From Bacillus halotolerans (GTDB lineage: Bacteria > Bacillota > Bacilli > Bacillales > Bacillaceae), in contig NZ_LPVF01000008.1 of assembly GCF_001517105.1 (NCBI RefSeq), positions 186,001 to 250,000 on the forward strand: a stretch of DNA of 64,000 bases. The letters are read 5' to 3'. The first letter of the stretch is position 1; the number at the start of each line of letters is the position of its first letter. The notes below the pieces were generated by a model. The model searched no databases and was not told the origin of the DNA. It was given only the letters and a program-made list of their open reading frames with translations. Both the position numbers and the translations under genes were made by a program. This document shows positions 8,780 through 17,378 of this stretch, one piece after another.

Positions 8780-10393
8780 ATGAGTAATGAAGGAAAACAA
8801 TCAAAACGGACTTTATTAATAACAGGCTTAATCATTGCCATGTTTTTCTCAGCCCTTGACGGTACCATTGTCGGAACTGCCATGCCGAAAATCGTCGGAG
8901 ATCTTGGCGGTTTGAGCATGATGACCTGGCTGACTACGGCGTATTTGTTAACATCAACAACGGTCGTGCCGATTGCCGGTAAATTAGCGGACTTATTGGG
9001 GCGCCGGATCGTCTATGTATCAGGGTTGCTTATTTTTATGGCTGCTTCAGCTCTGTGCGGAATGGCCAACAATATGACAGAATTGATTATTTTCCGCGGT
9101 TTGCAGGGAATTGGCGGAGGTATTATGATGCCGATGGCCATGATTGTCATTGGTGACTTATTTACAGGGAAACAGCGTGCCAAATTCCAAGGGGTCTTTG
9201 GAGCCATTTACGGGCTTGCCTCTGTTATCGGGCCGCAAATCGGCGGCTGGATCGTTGATTCATTAAACTGGAAATGGGTTTTCTACATTAACCTTCCTGT
9301 TGGAATTATCGCGGTTATTTTTATTGCCAGAGGATTGCAGGGCCGTAAGCAGACCGGTCCGATCAACTTTGATATCGCCGGTATTTTCACAATGATTGTC
9401 GGGGTTGTCAGCCTTCTTCTTGCCCTAAGCTTCGGCGGGAAAGATTACGCATGGGGTTCATGGCAGATTCTCGGCTTGTTCGCGCTCGCACTGATCGGAA
9501 TTGTGAGCTTTATTATTGTTGAATCGAAAGCGAAAGAACCGATCCTTCCAATGTATCTATTTAAAAATAGAACATTTACATTTTTGAACCTGATCGGCTT
9601 TTTTATGAGTATCGGAATGTTTGGCGCAATTACGTTTGTTCCTTTCTTTATGCAGGGAATTGTCGGTGTAAGCGCGTCTGAATCAGGCACCATTATGACA
9701 CCGATGATGATCTCAATGATCATCACAAGCATTATCGGCGGTCAGCTTGTTTACAAAATAGGCATTAAACCGCAAATCATAACAGGCATGCTGATTATGG
9801 CTGGCGGATTCCTTCTGTTAACCACCTTGGATTTAGACACGAGCAAACTTGTCGCAACATCCTATATGGCCATTATCGGTCTTGGAATGGGTCTTGTTAT
9901 GCCGATTCTGACGCTGGCTTTACAGGAAAGCTTTTCGAAAGAGGAGCTTGGGGTCGTCACCTCTTCCAGCCAATTCTTCCGTTCTATCGGGGGCACTTTC
10001 GGCATTACCATGCTGGGCGCTGTAATGAATGCCAGATCAGGAAGTTTATTAACAGATAAACTGGTGCCGTACTTAGACTCACTTCAAGCACAGGCAAGCT
10101 CGTTTGCCGCCCAGCTAAAGGGTATGATTGATACAAATCCGCAAGGGCTGCTGCAATCACTGTTCAGCCCGGACGCAATTAAACAAATCCCTGCGGCTTT
10201 CTCATCCCATATTATGCCGATATTAAAAACATCGTTGATGGATTCGCTCCACAGCGTGTTTTATACAGGCCTGATCTTTATCGCAGTCGGAGCTGTATTC
10301 ACCTTATTCTTAAAGCCTATTAAGCTTTCGAATAAGAAAACGGATGAACAAAAGGAAAAAGCGGCACAAGCCGTTGAATCCCCTTCTCATTAA
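8780..10393 (+). CDS. yusP: MFS multidrug exporter YusP (MdrP), 14-TM DHA2 type
   Basis: A proton-coupled exporter in the cytoplasmic membrane. The 537 aa contain about 14 hydrophobic helices. The first is LLITGLIIAMFFSALDGTIVG, with the DHA2 helix-1 motif LDGTIV; motif A GKLADLLGRR lies in loop 2-3, and GLQGIGGG follows in helix 4. I start at the ATG at 8780 (MSNEGKQ) behind AAAGAGG; a frame from 8744 would overlap yusO by 11 nt. It is regulated with yusO. Substrates cannot be told from sequence. Confidence 0.9.
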   Translation: MSNEGKQSKRTLLITGLIIAMFFSALDGTIVGTAMPKIVGDLGGLSMMTWLTTAYLLTSTTVVPIAGKLADLLGRRIVYVSGLLIFMAASALCGMANNMTELIIFRGLQGIGGGIMMPMAMIVIGDLFTGKQRAKFQGVFGAIYGLASVIGPQIGGWIVDSLNWKWVFYINLPVGIIAVIFIARGLQGRKQTGPINFDIAGIFTMIVGVVSLLLALSFGGKDYAWGSWQILGLFALALIGIVSFIIVESKAKEPILPMYLFKNRTFTFLNLIGFFMSIGMFGAITFVPFFMQGIVGVSASESGTIMTPMMISMIITSIIGGQLVYKIGIKPQIITGMLIMAGGFLLLTTLDLDTSKLVATSYMAIIGLGMGLVMPILTLALQESFSKEELGVVTSSSQFFRSIGGTFGITMLGAVMNARSGSLLTDKLVPYLDSLQAQASSFAAQLKGMIDTNPQGLLQSLFSPDAIKQIPAAFSSHIMPILKTSLMDSLHSVFYTGLIFIAVGAVFTLFLKPIKLSNKKTDEQKEKAAQAVESPSH

Positions 10394-10399
10394 TAGAGC

Positions 10400-10430
10400 G
10401 CCCCGCGGACATAACCGCGGGGCTTTTTTA
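10400..10430 (+). terminator. Terminator between yusP and yusQ
   Basis: GCCCCGCGG-ACATAA-CCGCGGGGC followed by seven T; a strong GC-rich hairpin just after yusP and just before the yusQ stop on the other strand. Confidence 0.92.
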
Positions 10431-10811
10431 TTCGATCATCTGGGCCCTTCCGTTTCCGAAGGACCAATCCTCATCCTGATTTCCGGCCAGTATGATAAAC
10501 ACATCTTCTTTTCTTACACCGAGCTCCGAATGAATCCGGCTTGCCACTGAATGGTAAAACGATTTCTTCTGTTCTGTTGTTCTTGAATCTTTCAATGTAA
10601 AATGGATGTAAATCAGTTCATCTGTGCGCTCTACCTGTAAATAAGACGGATCATAAAAAAATTCGCTTTTTTGGTATTGCCGGATCACTTGAAAGTAATC
10701 ATCAGCCGGTACATTGATTTCTTCGATCATAGACTGGTGAATGGCTCTGCTCAGTTTTTGAAGCCATTCTTTGCTTCTCCCCGCTCGTAAATGAATCTGT
10801 ACAAATGGCAT
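10428..10811 (-). CDS. yusQ: Tautomerase-superfamily protein YusQ
   Basis: A 127-aa protein whose N-terminus is Met-Pro (MPFVQIHLRAGRS), giving the catalytic Pro1 of the 4-oxalocrotonate tautomerase superfamily after Met removal. The length suits a two-repeat (fused) tautomerase: a second beta-alpha-beta unit starts near LIYIHFTLKDSRTTEQK. It lies 20 nt after yusR and is likely in the same operon, divergent from the LysR gene yusT. The substrate is unknown. Confidence 0.88.
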   Translation of the reverse strand: MPFVQIHLRAGRSKEWLQKLSRAIHQSMIEEINVPADDYFQVIRQYQKSEFFYDPSYLQVERTDELIYIHFTLKDSRTTEQKKSFYHSVASRIHSELGVRKEDVFIILAGNQDEDWSFGNGRAQMIE

Positions 10812-10831
10812 CTCTCACGCCGCTCCTTTCT

Positions 10832-11572
10832 TTACATCGTCTGGCCGCTGTCAATCGTGATGATTTGTCCTGTCAGGGATTCCTGTTCAAGCACGGAACA
10901 AATCAGCCGTGCCACATCACTCGCTTCAGCAATTCGCTGCAACAGCAAAGTGCCGCTCATGTTTTTCATTTTTTCTTCACGCCCCGCCCACCATCTTGTC
11001 GCGACAGCTCCGGGTGCGACACCGCACACTCTGATTTCTGGCGCCAAAGCGTGTGCCAATGATTTTGTCAGGCCGTGCACCGCTGCTTTTGACACAGCGT
11101 AAGGCATAGAAGAGCCCGCCCCGGTTGACCCCGCGATACTGCCGATATTAACGATCGCCCCAGCCTTGCTTTTTTTCATGAAAGGAGCCGCTGCTCTCGC
11201 GCAAAAAAACATTCCTTTGACATTGACCGCATATAACTCGTCCCATACGTCCTCTGTCGCGGCATCGAGATCATCCATTGGAATATGCCGTGTAATACTT
11301 GCGTTGTTGATTAAAACGTCAATCGTGCCGTATTGCTTTACTATCGCTTGAACCATGTCCTGCACTTCACTGTTTTTGGATACATCGGCTTGGATAGCAA
11401 CGGCCTGCCCGCCCTCGCTTTTGATGATTTCTGCTGTTTCCTCCGCCTCAGCTCGCGAGCGTGAATAATTCACTGCAACAATCGCTCCGCGTTTCGCTAA
11501 TTCAATGCATGCTGCTCTTCCTATTCCCGTGCCGCCCCCAGTGATGAGAGCTGTTTTGTTCTTAAGATCCAT
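10832..11572 (-). CDS. yusR: Short-chain dehydrogenase/reductase YusR (intact)
   Basis: A classical 246-aa SDR, FabG-like, that uses NAD(P)H. It shows TGGGTGIG at 11-18, NNAS at 89-92, catalytic Ser145, and YAVSK with Tyr158 and Lys162, ending with an SGQTM tail. The start is the ATG at 11572, seven bases after AAGGAG; the GTG at 11581 is too close to it. As I recall, strain 168 carries this gene as two fragments named yusR and yusS; here it is one open frame. It heads a yusR-yusQ operon divergent from the LysR gene yusT. Confidence 0.9.
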   Translation of the reverse strand: MDLKNKTALITGGGTGIGRAACIELAKRGAIVAVNYSRSRAEAEETAEIIKSEGGQAVAIQADVSKNSEVQDMVQAIVKQYGTIDVLINNASITRHIPMDDLDAATEDVWDELYAVNVKGMFFCARAAAPFMKKSKAGAIVNIGSIAGSTGAGSSMPYAVSKAAVHGLTKSLAHALAPEIRVCGVAPGAVATRWWAGREEKMKNMSGTLLLQRIAEASDVARLICSVLEQESLTGQIITIDSGQTM

Positions 11573-11626
11573 TGCCGCCACTCCTTGTTGTTTGTATATA
11601 TTTTGAAATCTAAACTGCTGATTCTA

Positions 11627-11656
11627 TTGTAATGGAGGTTTGGTGTTACGTATAAT
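11627..11656 (+). promoter_or_regulatory. Candidate promoter of yusT
   Basis: TTGTAA (11627-11632), 18-bp spacer, TATAAT (11651-11656). The predicted start is near 11663, upstream of the yusT palindrome. Confidence 0.55.
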
Positions 11657-11673
11657 GATTGTTAAAGATACTC

Positions 11674-11694
11674 GATATCACTTAGATTGATATC
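11674..11694. promoter_or_regulatory. LysR-type operator in the yusR/yusT intergenic region
   Basis: Perfect inverted repeat GATATCA-N7-TGATATC. It contains the T-N11-A core expected of a LysR-family site and lies about 20 bp upstream of the yusT start, consistent with autoregulation and control of the divergent yusR-yusQ. Confidence 0.7.
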
Positions 11695-11714
11695 AGAAGA
11701 ACGGGGGATTCAAC

Positions 11715-12602
11715 ATGGAAAGCGGAGATCTGCGTGTGTTTCAAATGGTAGCCCGTGAAGGCACAATTACGAAAGCCGCCCTGCAGCTTGGTTATGTGCA
11801 ATCAAATGTGACGGCCAGAATTCAGCAATTGGAAGCTGAGCTCGGCACCACCCTTTTTTTGCGCCATAATCGAGGGATGACACTTTCTGCAAGCGGAAAA
11901 CTGCTGCTGGACTACGCAAATAAAATTATCGGCCTGCTGGATGAAGCGTCTAAAGCGCTCTCATCTTCTGTCGAACCAAGCGGGCCGCTTATGATCGGCT
12001 CCACTCAAACAACCGCCGCGGTAAGGCTTCCGAAGCTTCTGGCTGCTTATTATGAAGAGCATCCAAACGTACAGCTGTCTTTAACAACAGGGCATACACA
12101 ATTTCTCATTGATAAAGTTCTTCGTTATGAATTGGATGGCGCGTTTATCGGATGCGAATGCAATCATCCTGAGCTCAAATCCTATCCTGCATATGAGGAA
12201 GAACCAGTGGTTGTTTCGGCTGCTTCTGTTTCCAATGCAGAGGAAGCCATCACAAAGCCGATTCTCGTTTACAGCACAGGCTGTTCGTATCGAGAGACAC
12301 TTGAAAAATGGTTGCGCTCTGTCGGCGTCACACAGCCGGTGATTATGGAGTTCGGCACACTTGAAGCGATAATAGGCGGGGTAACAGCGGGCCTTGGCAT
12401 CTCATTGCTGCCGCGGACTGTTGTACAAAAACACGAGTCTGAAGGTTCGATCCGATTGTACACGCTCCCTGAAGCCCTCAGACAGATGAAAACAGAATTT
12501 ATTGTTCGAAAAGATTCGTTTATCAGCAGCGCGTTGCGGACCTTTATGGATTCCTTTGCGCCTGATAAAACGGCAGCATCACAAAAAAGCAGTCTGCTCT
12601 GA
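11715..12602 (+). CDS. yusT: LysR-family transcriptional regulator YusT
   Basis: 295 aa. The N-terminal winged helix at 1-60 (DLRVFQMVAREGTITKAALQLGYVQSNVTARIQQLEAELG) is followed by a periplasmic-binding-like effector domain from about 90 (GPLMIGSTQTTAAVRLPKLLAAYYE). It is divergent from the SDR/tautomerase pair yusR-yusQ, which are its likely targets by LysR gene arrangement. The last codons lie within the terminator hairpin. The effector is unknown. Confidence 0.92.
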   Translation: MESGDLRVFQMVAREGTITKAALQLGYVQSNVTARIQQLEAELGTTLFLRHNRGMTLSASGKLLLDYANKIIGLLDEASKALSSSVEPSGPLMIGSTQTTAAVRLPKLLAAYYEEHPNVQLSLTTGHTQFLIDKVLRYELDGAFIGCECNHPELKSYPAYEEEPVVVSAASVSNAEEAITKPILVYSTGCSYRETLEKWLRSVGVTQPVIMEFGTLEAIIGGVTAGLGISLLPRTVVQKHESEGSIRLYTLPEALRQMKTEFIVRKDSFISSALRTFMDSFAPDKTAASQKSSLL

Positions 12603-12621
12603 TTGGCAGACTGCTTTTTTA
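12588..12621. terminator. Bidirectional terminator yusT/yusU
   Basis: AGCAGTCTGC (12588-12597) / GCAGACTGCT (12606-12615) with an A run before and T run after, serving the convergent yusT and yusU. Confidence 0.9.
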
Positions 12622-12622
12622 G

Positions 12623-12868
12623 CTATTGTTTGTTTCGATGCGCTTCATTTAATTCCTTAATATGCTGAATGATATCTTTAATGCCCTGCTTTGCGTCAGG
12701 ATATGTCGCATTCCAATGCTTAGCGAGCGGAGGCATGCTTTTGGCGATATGCGTGTACAAAATCCATTGCTTCACTTCTTCTTTTAGCTCATTGTTTGAT
12801 TCACCAAGCAGAAGCTCAGTATATTTCTCCAGCAATCCATCCAGCTGTTCTTGCAGTTTTTGTTCCAT
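12623..12868 (-). CDS. yusU: Conserved hypothetical protein YusU
   Basis: A small acidic helical protein of 81 aa (MEQKLQEQLDGLLEKYTELLLGESNNELKEEVKQWILYTHIAKSM...) with no signal or membrane segment. It resembles short Bacillus YusU-like proteins of unknown function. It lies between convergent yusT and co-directional yusV, with a terminator on each side, so it is transcribed alone. No catalytic motif is visible. Confidence 0.8.
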   Translation of the reverse strand: MEQKLQEQLDGLLEKYTELLLGESNNELKEEVKQWILYTHIAKSMPPLAKHWNATYPDAKQGIKDIIQHIKELNEAHRNKQ

Positions 12869-12889
12869 TTATACATCTTCCTTTCAAAA

Positions 12890-12926
12890 AAACATCAAGG
12901 AGCTTTCTTATTGATGAAAGCTCCTT
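12890..12926 (-). terminator. Terminator of yusV
   Basis: AAGGAGCTTTC / GAAAGCTCCTT (12897-12907 and 12916-12926) followed on the minus strand by GATGTTTTTTT. It separates yusV from yusU. Confidence 0.9.
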
Positions 12927-12938
12927 TAGCCGTGTTAT

Positions 12939-13766
12939 TTATCCATGTGATGTGAAAGCCGCTTCCCGGACAATGCATCTGCCCCGGCCATGAGGAATGC
13001 AAAGAGGCGTTCCGAACAGCGGGTCCTGTGTGACCTGACAGTTCATAGAAAACACATTTTGCACCAGATCACAAGTAATGACCTCTTCCGGACGGCCTTC
13101 AGCGTAAATCTGTTTATCTTTAATAGCCACAAGGTGATGTGCGTAGCGGCACGCTAAATTCAAATCATGGAGCACCATGACGATCGTCCGCTGTTCCTTC
13201 TCATTCAGCTCAAACAGCAAATCAAGAATTTCTATTTGATGCGTCATATCCAAATACGTTGTCGGTTCATCCAGAAGTATAATATCCGTTTCCTGGGCAA
13301 GCGTCATCGCAATCCAAGCCCGCTGGCGCTGTCCGCCTGATAAGGAATCAACGGCACGGTCAGCCATATCTTCCAGCTTTGTGGCTTTAAGCGCTCTCTC
13401 AACAGCTCCCTCATCCTCTTTTGACCACTGTTTCAGCCAGTTTTGATAAGGATATCTTCCCTGCTTTACAAGCTGATGCACTGTCAGTCCCTCCGGAGCA
13501 GAAGGCCCCTGCGGCAGGATGGCAAGCTCCTTTGCGACTTCCTTTGTCGGAAGCTTGGCGATCGCTCTTCCTTCCAATAGCACAGAACCGCCTCTCGGCT
13601 TCATCAGCCGCGCCAACGAACGTAAAAGTGTCGATTTTCCGCAGCCGTTGCTGCCGATAAATACGGTAATTTCACCTTTTGGAATCGTTAAATTCAGTTC
13701 ATCAATAATAACGGCATCCCCGTACCCTAAGCTCAGCGTTTCTGTAGAAATTGCACTCATACCCAT
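12939..13766 (-). CDS. yusV: Siderophore ABC transporter ATPase YusV
   Basis: 275-aa ATPase of the FecE/FhuC type that energises iron-siderophore uptake. Walker [10 protein letters not shown] lies at 38-46, the signature is SLSGGQRQR and Walker B is [12 protein letters not shown]. The start is the ATG at 13766 (MGMSAIS) behind AAAAAGGAGC. No permease or binding protein adjoins it. In B. subtilis this ATPase serves permeases encoded elsewhere (bacillibactin FeuABC and YfiYZ/YfhA). A Fur box at 13919 supports iron control. Confidence 0.93.
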   Translation of the reverse strand: MGMSAISTETLSLGYGDAVIIDELNLTIPKGEITVFIGSNGCGKSTLLRSLARLMKPRGGSVLLEGRAIAKLPTKEVAKELAILPQGPSAPEGLTVHQLVKQGRYPYQNWLKQWSKEDEGAVERALKATKLEDMADRAVDSLSGGQRQRAWIAMTLAQETDIILLDEPTTYLDMTHQIEILDLLFELNEKEQRTIVMVLHDLNLACRYAHHLVAIKDKQIYAEGRPEEVITCDLVQNVFSMNCQVTQDPLFGTPLCIPHGRGRCIVREAAFTSHG

Positions 13767-13918
13767 AACCGCTCCTTTTTGCTGGCTTTTTAGCAGCTCT
13801 ATGTATCGCACGTTTTATATAGACATGCATGTAAGTAAATTGTCATCAATGCAAGTGATACAATATTCAGTCTCTGATATGGTCATATATCCCTCATTGT
13901 AGCAGAAAACAGTGACTT

Positions 13919-13933
13919 TGAAAATCATTTTCA
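13919..13933. promoter_or_regulatory. Fur box upstream of yusV
   Basis: TGAAAATCATTTTCA is a perfect 7-1-7 inverted repeat close to the Bacillus Fur consensus TGATAATNATTATCA. It lies about 150 bp upstream of yusV and 48 bp after the yusW stop region, consistent with iron repression of yusV. Confidence 0.75.
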
Positions 13934-13981
13934 ATTAGTTTTCTGGTCAAAAATGGCGGTTATGGGTTTTTCAGCACATGA

Positions 13982-14419
13982 TTATTTTTTAATTTCTCTG
14001 ACAGCCCCGTTCTTAAGCTTCAGTTTTAAGTCAATATGATCATAGTGGCTGTCAAGGTTAAAAGCCGCCAGCACGCTGTGAATCACTTCCTTTTCAGCCA
14101 TTTGATCTGTCACGGATAGCTCGCTCAGAATCATTTTCATCTCATCCAGCGCTTCTTCTCCCTCTTGATTGATGCCTGAGAGCTTATCTTGTATTGCTGC
14201 TGTTTCATGAGTTCCGTTTTTTTCGTATATCCCTTCATAGCGATTATGCTCACCGTCACCATAGCTGACGCGAAGCGAGAAATTGCTGTAAGGAACAGAT
14301 TTCATATGAGTAACTGCCGTATTTTCTCCTTCTGCTTGCTGCTGTTCTTCATTGAGACGGCAGCCCGCAATCAGAACAACTGCGAGACAAACGGCCCCCG
14401 CCGCTCTGATCAAATGCAT
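13982..14419 (-). CDS. yusW: Putative lipoprotein YusW
   Basis: 145 aa exported as a lipoprotein: signal peptide MHLIRAAGAVCLAVVLIAGC with the lipobox LIAGC, so Cys20 would be lipidated. The mature part is hydrophilic and Glu-rich, with a YusW-family domain (FSLRVSYGDGEHNRYEGIYEKNG). The start is the ATG at 14419 behind GGGGGGAA; the open frame to 14464 has no signal-like start. It stands alone between yusV and yusX. The function is unknown. Confidence 0.85.
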   Translation of the reverse strand: MHLIRAAGAVCLAVVLIAGCRLNEEQQQAEGENTAVTHMKSVPYSNFSLRVSYGDGEHNRYEGIYEKNGTHETAAIQDKLSGINQEGEEALDEMKMILSELSVTDQMAEKEVIHSVLAAFNLDSHYDHIDLKLKLKNGAVREIKK

Positions 14420-14498
14420 AATGGTTCCCCCCTGTAGAATTCCATTTCTTTTAGGTATGTCCAAGGGATGGAATCCTCATTCAGAGAAAAGAACAGAA

Positions 14499-14528
14499 AA
14501 AGCCGGGCTTCAGCGCCCGGCTTTCCTT
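14499..14528 (-). terminator. Terminator of yusX
   Basis: AAAGCCGGGC-TTCAGC-GCCCGGCTTT (14499-14524), immediately after the yusX stop. The T run on the minus strand is interrupted (TTTTTCTG). Confidence 0.8.
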
Positions 14529-16312
14529 TATGATTCAGTCATTTGCAAAAAGGTTTCGGCGTCCTGCACTGCCAGCTTGATGGCATTTTCCCAAAAGTCT
14601 CTCTTCGTGATGTCTGCGCCTAAATGCTTCAGCGCTAAATCTTCTGCGGTCATGGATGCCGTATCACGCAATAGCGCTATATATTTCTCTTCAAACGTGT
14701 TTTTTTCTTCAAGCGCCAGAGCGTAAATGCCGAGAGAAAACAGATAGCCGAACGTATAAGGGTAATTATAAAACGGCACTCTCGTAATATGAAAGTGGAG
14801 CTTTGACGCCCAGAATAGCGGATGATACTCGCCTAAAGCGCCGCAGAACGCTTCTTTTTGCGCTTCTTCCATCAGCTCGTTTAAACGGTCCGCCGGCACA
14901 ATTCCCCGCTTTCGTTCCTCGTAAAATCTCGTTTCAAATAAAAACCTCGCATGGATATTCATAAAGAAAGCAACGCTTCTTTGCACTTTATCCTCCAGAA
15001 GCACAAACTTTTCTTCCTTTGTCTCCGCCTGATTGACAGTCGCGTCTGCCACAATCATTTCGGCAAAGGTTGACGCAGTTTCCGCTACGTTCATGGCGTA
15101 GGATCGATTTAACGGCCTTACATTGAGCATCGCTTCCTGATGAAAGGCATGCCCGAGTTCATGGGCAAGCGTTGAGACGTTCGAGGCACTGCCGGAAAAC
15201 GTCATGAAGATACGGGATTCCCCGCTGTCCGGAAAGCTCGTGCAAAAGCCGCCGACTCTTTTTCCGCTTCTGTCCTCGGCTTCAATCCAGCGGTCACGGA
15301 ACGCCTTTTCTGTAAAAACGGACAACTTTCGGCCAAACGTGGAAAATTGGCTGACAATTAAGTTTGCGGCTTCATCGTATGAATATTCCTTCCCGGCAGA
15401 CCCAATCGGTGCCTCAACGTCATACCAATTGAGCTTTTCGAGACCAAGCATGGATGCTTTCCGGTTGAGAAACTGAACGAACGGCTGCTTATTTTCAGTA
15501 ATGACCTGCCACATCGTATCCAGCGTTTCTTTTTTCATCCGGTTGATTTGCAGCGGCTCCTTCAGAACGTCCTCCCATCCCCTCGCTTTGTAGGTTTCCA
15601 GCCGGAACCCCGCCAAATGATTCAGCGTGCTGCTGAAAATATCCTGTTCCCGCTCCCAAGCTTGATTGGTGCGTTCAAAAACGGTTTTTCTGACATCACG
15701 GTCCTGAGAAGACATCATGTTTTCCGCCTGTCCGACAGATAATTGTTTTTCCTCAAACGGAATGGTCATTTTTCCGACAACGATATGATATAAATCATCC
15801 CAGGCATGATAACCGTCAACCGCAAGGCTTCCAATCAGTTTTTCTTTGTCTGGGCTGAGCTTTTCCGCAACCCGTTCTCTTCTTTCATTTAATATGTATG
15901 ATACCTCTCGCAGTCCAGGTGTTTTGAGCAATTCTTCCCACACGCCTTGATCAATCTCCACAAGTTTATGATCGAATGTGACAAGGGAGGACTGAAAATC
16001 TGCGACTAGCTGATGCATGAATGATTTATGTTCATTCGCCTTCTGATCGCTCATGTTCTGTGCCTGAAGACAAGAGACAAAAGCACCGGCCTGCTGCAGC
16101 TTTACCGAATTTTGTTCAAATGCATCAAGCAATGCGGTCAGCCTTCCAGCATCATCAGGTGTTTCTGGCGCCTCAAATGCATCTGTCATGTCTTGAAATG
16201 CACGCAGGCTTTGTGACAGCTTTTCAATATATCCCTTGAATTCCTCTGACTGGCTCCCGCCTTTAAAAAACGAATCCAGATCCCATGTTTTGTCTACCCC
16301 TTGCAACCCCAT
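14528..16312 (-). CDS. yusX: M3B oligoendopeptidase F homologue YusX
   Basis: Cytosolic zinc oligopeptidase of 594 aa. The zinc site HELGH is at 384-388, with the third ligand expected in the following ETASTFAEM helix. The N-terminal half is the helical lid of PepF-like enzymes (QAENMMSSQDRDVRKTVFERTNQAWE). Length is normal. A likely promoter TATACA-N17-TATAAT lies upstream on the minus strand (TATAAT at 16341-16346). It is transcribed alone, divergent from yusZ. Substrates would be short peptides. Confidence 0.92.
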   Translation of the reverse strand: MGLQGVDKTWDLDSFFKGGSQSEEFKGYIEKLSQSLRAFQDMTDAFEAPETPDDAGRLTALLDAFEQNSVKLQQAGAFVSCLQAQNMSDQKANEHKSFMHQLVADFQSSLVTFDHKLVEIDQGVWEELLKTPGLREVSYILNERRERVAEKLSPDKEKLIGSLAVDGYHAWDDLYHIVVGKMTIPFEEKQLSVGQAENMMSSQDRDVRKTVFERTNQAWEREQDIFSSTLNHLAGFRLETYKARGWEDVLKEPLQINRMKKETLDTMWQVITENKQPFVQFLNRKASMLGLEKLNWYDVEAPIGSAGKEYSYDEAANLIVSQFSTFGRKLSVFTEKAFRDRWIEAEDRSGKRVGGFCTSFPDSGESRIFMTFSGSASNVSTLAHELGHAFHQEAMLNVRPLNRSYAMNVAETASTFAEMIVADATVNQAETKEEKFVLLEDKVQRSVAFFMNIHARFLFETRFYEERKRGIVPADRLNELMEEAQKEAFCGALGEYHPLFWASKLHFHITRVPFYNYPYTFGYLFSLGIYALALEEKNTFEEKYIALLRDTASMTAEDLALKHLGADITKRDFWENAIKLAVQDAETFLQMTES

Positions 16313-16446
16313 GACTCAAAACCCCTTTCCTTATTTGATTTTATTATAGAACAATTCTGAATTATTGTATAAAAATATCTTTTATGGCGTCATTCTCTAT
16401 GCATCATTGTACAATAGCTGTAGCCCCGAACAGGAGGATATGGAAA

Positions 16447-17301
16447 ATGAATAAAAAAATAGCTATCGTTACAGGAGCGTCTAGCGGTTTCGGTCTGCTG
16501 GCAGCAGTCAAACTGGCTCAGTCATTTTTCGTCATTGCCACAGCAAGGCAGCCCGAGAAAGCGGAACAGCTGCGCGGTTTAGCAGCAAAACATCATGTAG
16601 CTGACTCCATTCACATCACCGCTCTTGATGTCACTGATGAACACTCGATCGAAGCCTTTGGAAAAACCATAAGTGCGTATGCCCCAATTGATTTACTCGT
16701 CAACAATGCGGGGACAGCTTACGGGGGATTTATCGAGGATGTGCCGATGGAGCATTTCAGAAAGCAATTTGAAACGAACGTTTTCGGATTAATCAATGTC
16801 ACAAAAACCGTCCTTCCTTACATACGAAAGCATAGCGGGGCAAAGATTATAAACGTAAGCAGTATCAGCGGTTTAACCGGATTTCCCGCATTGTCGCCTT
16901 ACGCCTCTTCCAAGTATGCATTGGAGGGGTTTTCAGAAAGCCTGCGTCTGGAGCTGATTCCTTTCGGCATTGAAACCGCTCTGATCGAGCCAGGCTCATA
17001 CAAAACATCGATCTGGTCAACATCGTTATCGAATCACATGACTGTGCCGGCTGACGATTCAGCTTATCATCAATACTATAAAAAGATCCTTTCTTATGTT
17101 GAAAAAAATGCCGATGAAAGCGGAGATCCCCAAGAGGTTGCCGACCTCATTTATCAATTAGCCATGAAACAGCGTTTAAAGAAATTGCGTTATCCGATCG
17201 GAAAAGGCGTCAAGCTCACCCTGTTATTCCGAGCGCTTTTTCCTTGGTCCGCATGGGAGTCTATCCTGAAGAAAAAACTATTCAGCCGATCTAAATTATA
17301 A
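16447..17301 (+). CDS. yusZ: Short-chain dehydrogenase YusZ
   Basis: 284-aa oxidoreductase of the classical SDR family. It has the cofactor motif TGASSGFG near 9-16, NNAGTAYGG, the catalytic serine in NVSSISG, and the YASSK (Tyr-x3-Lys) motif. I start at the ATG at 16447 behind AGGAGG; the frame from 16384 has no ribosome site. Its stop codon overlaps the PerR box of mrgA. The substrate is unknown. Confidence 0.9.
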   Translation: MNKKIAIVTGASSGFGLLAAVKLAQSFFVIATARQPEKAEQLRGLAAKHHVADSIHITALDVTDEHSIEAFGKTISAYAPIDLLVNNAGTAYGGFIEDVPMEHFRKQFETNVFGLINVTKTVLPYIRKHSGAKIINVSSISGLTGFPALSPYASSKYALEGFSESLRLELIPFGIETALIEPGSYKTSIWSTSLSNHMTVPADDSAYHQYYKKILSYVEKNADESGDPQEVADLIYQLAMKQRLKKLRYPIGKGVKLTLLFRALFPWSAWESILKKKLFSRSKL

Positions 17302-17310
17302 TAATTATAA
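17296..17310. promoter_or_regulatory. PerR box of mrgA
   Basis: TTATAATAATTATAA, an exact 7-1-7 match to the PerR consensus, lying 7 bp upstream of the mrgA -35 box and overlapping the yusZ stop codon. It accounts for peroxide and metal control of mrgA. Confidence 0.92.
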
Positions 17311-17317
17311 TTTAGTA

Positions 17318-17345
17318 TTGACTCTTAATTAATACGTGGTATAAT
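17318..17345 (+). promoter_or_regulatory. Sigma-A promoter of mrgA
   Basis: TTGACT (17318-17323), 16-bp spacer, TATAAT (17340-17345), directly downstream of the PerR box. Confidence 0.85.
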
Positions 17346-17378
17346 TAAATTAACAGATCACAAGGAGGACGTAAGATT

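Noticed and set aside
8515-8919. Minus-strand frame across the yusO/yusP junction
   Set aside because: Spans two real genes on the other strand without any initiation signal.
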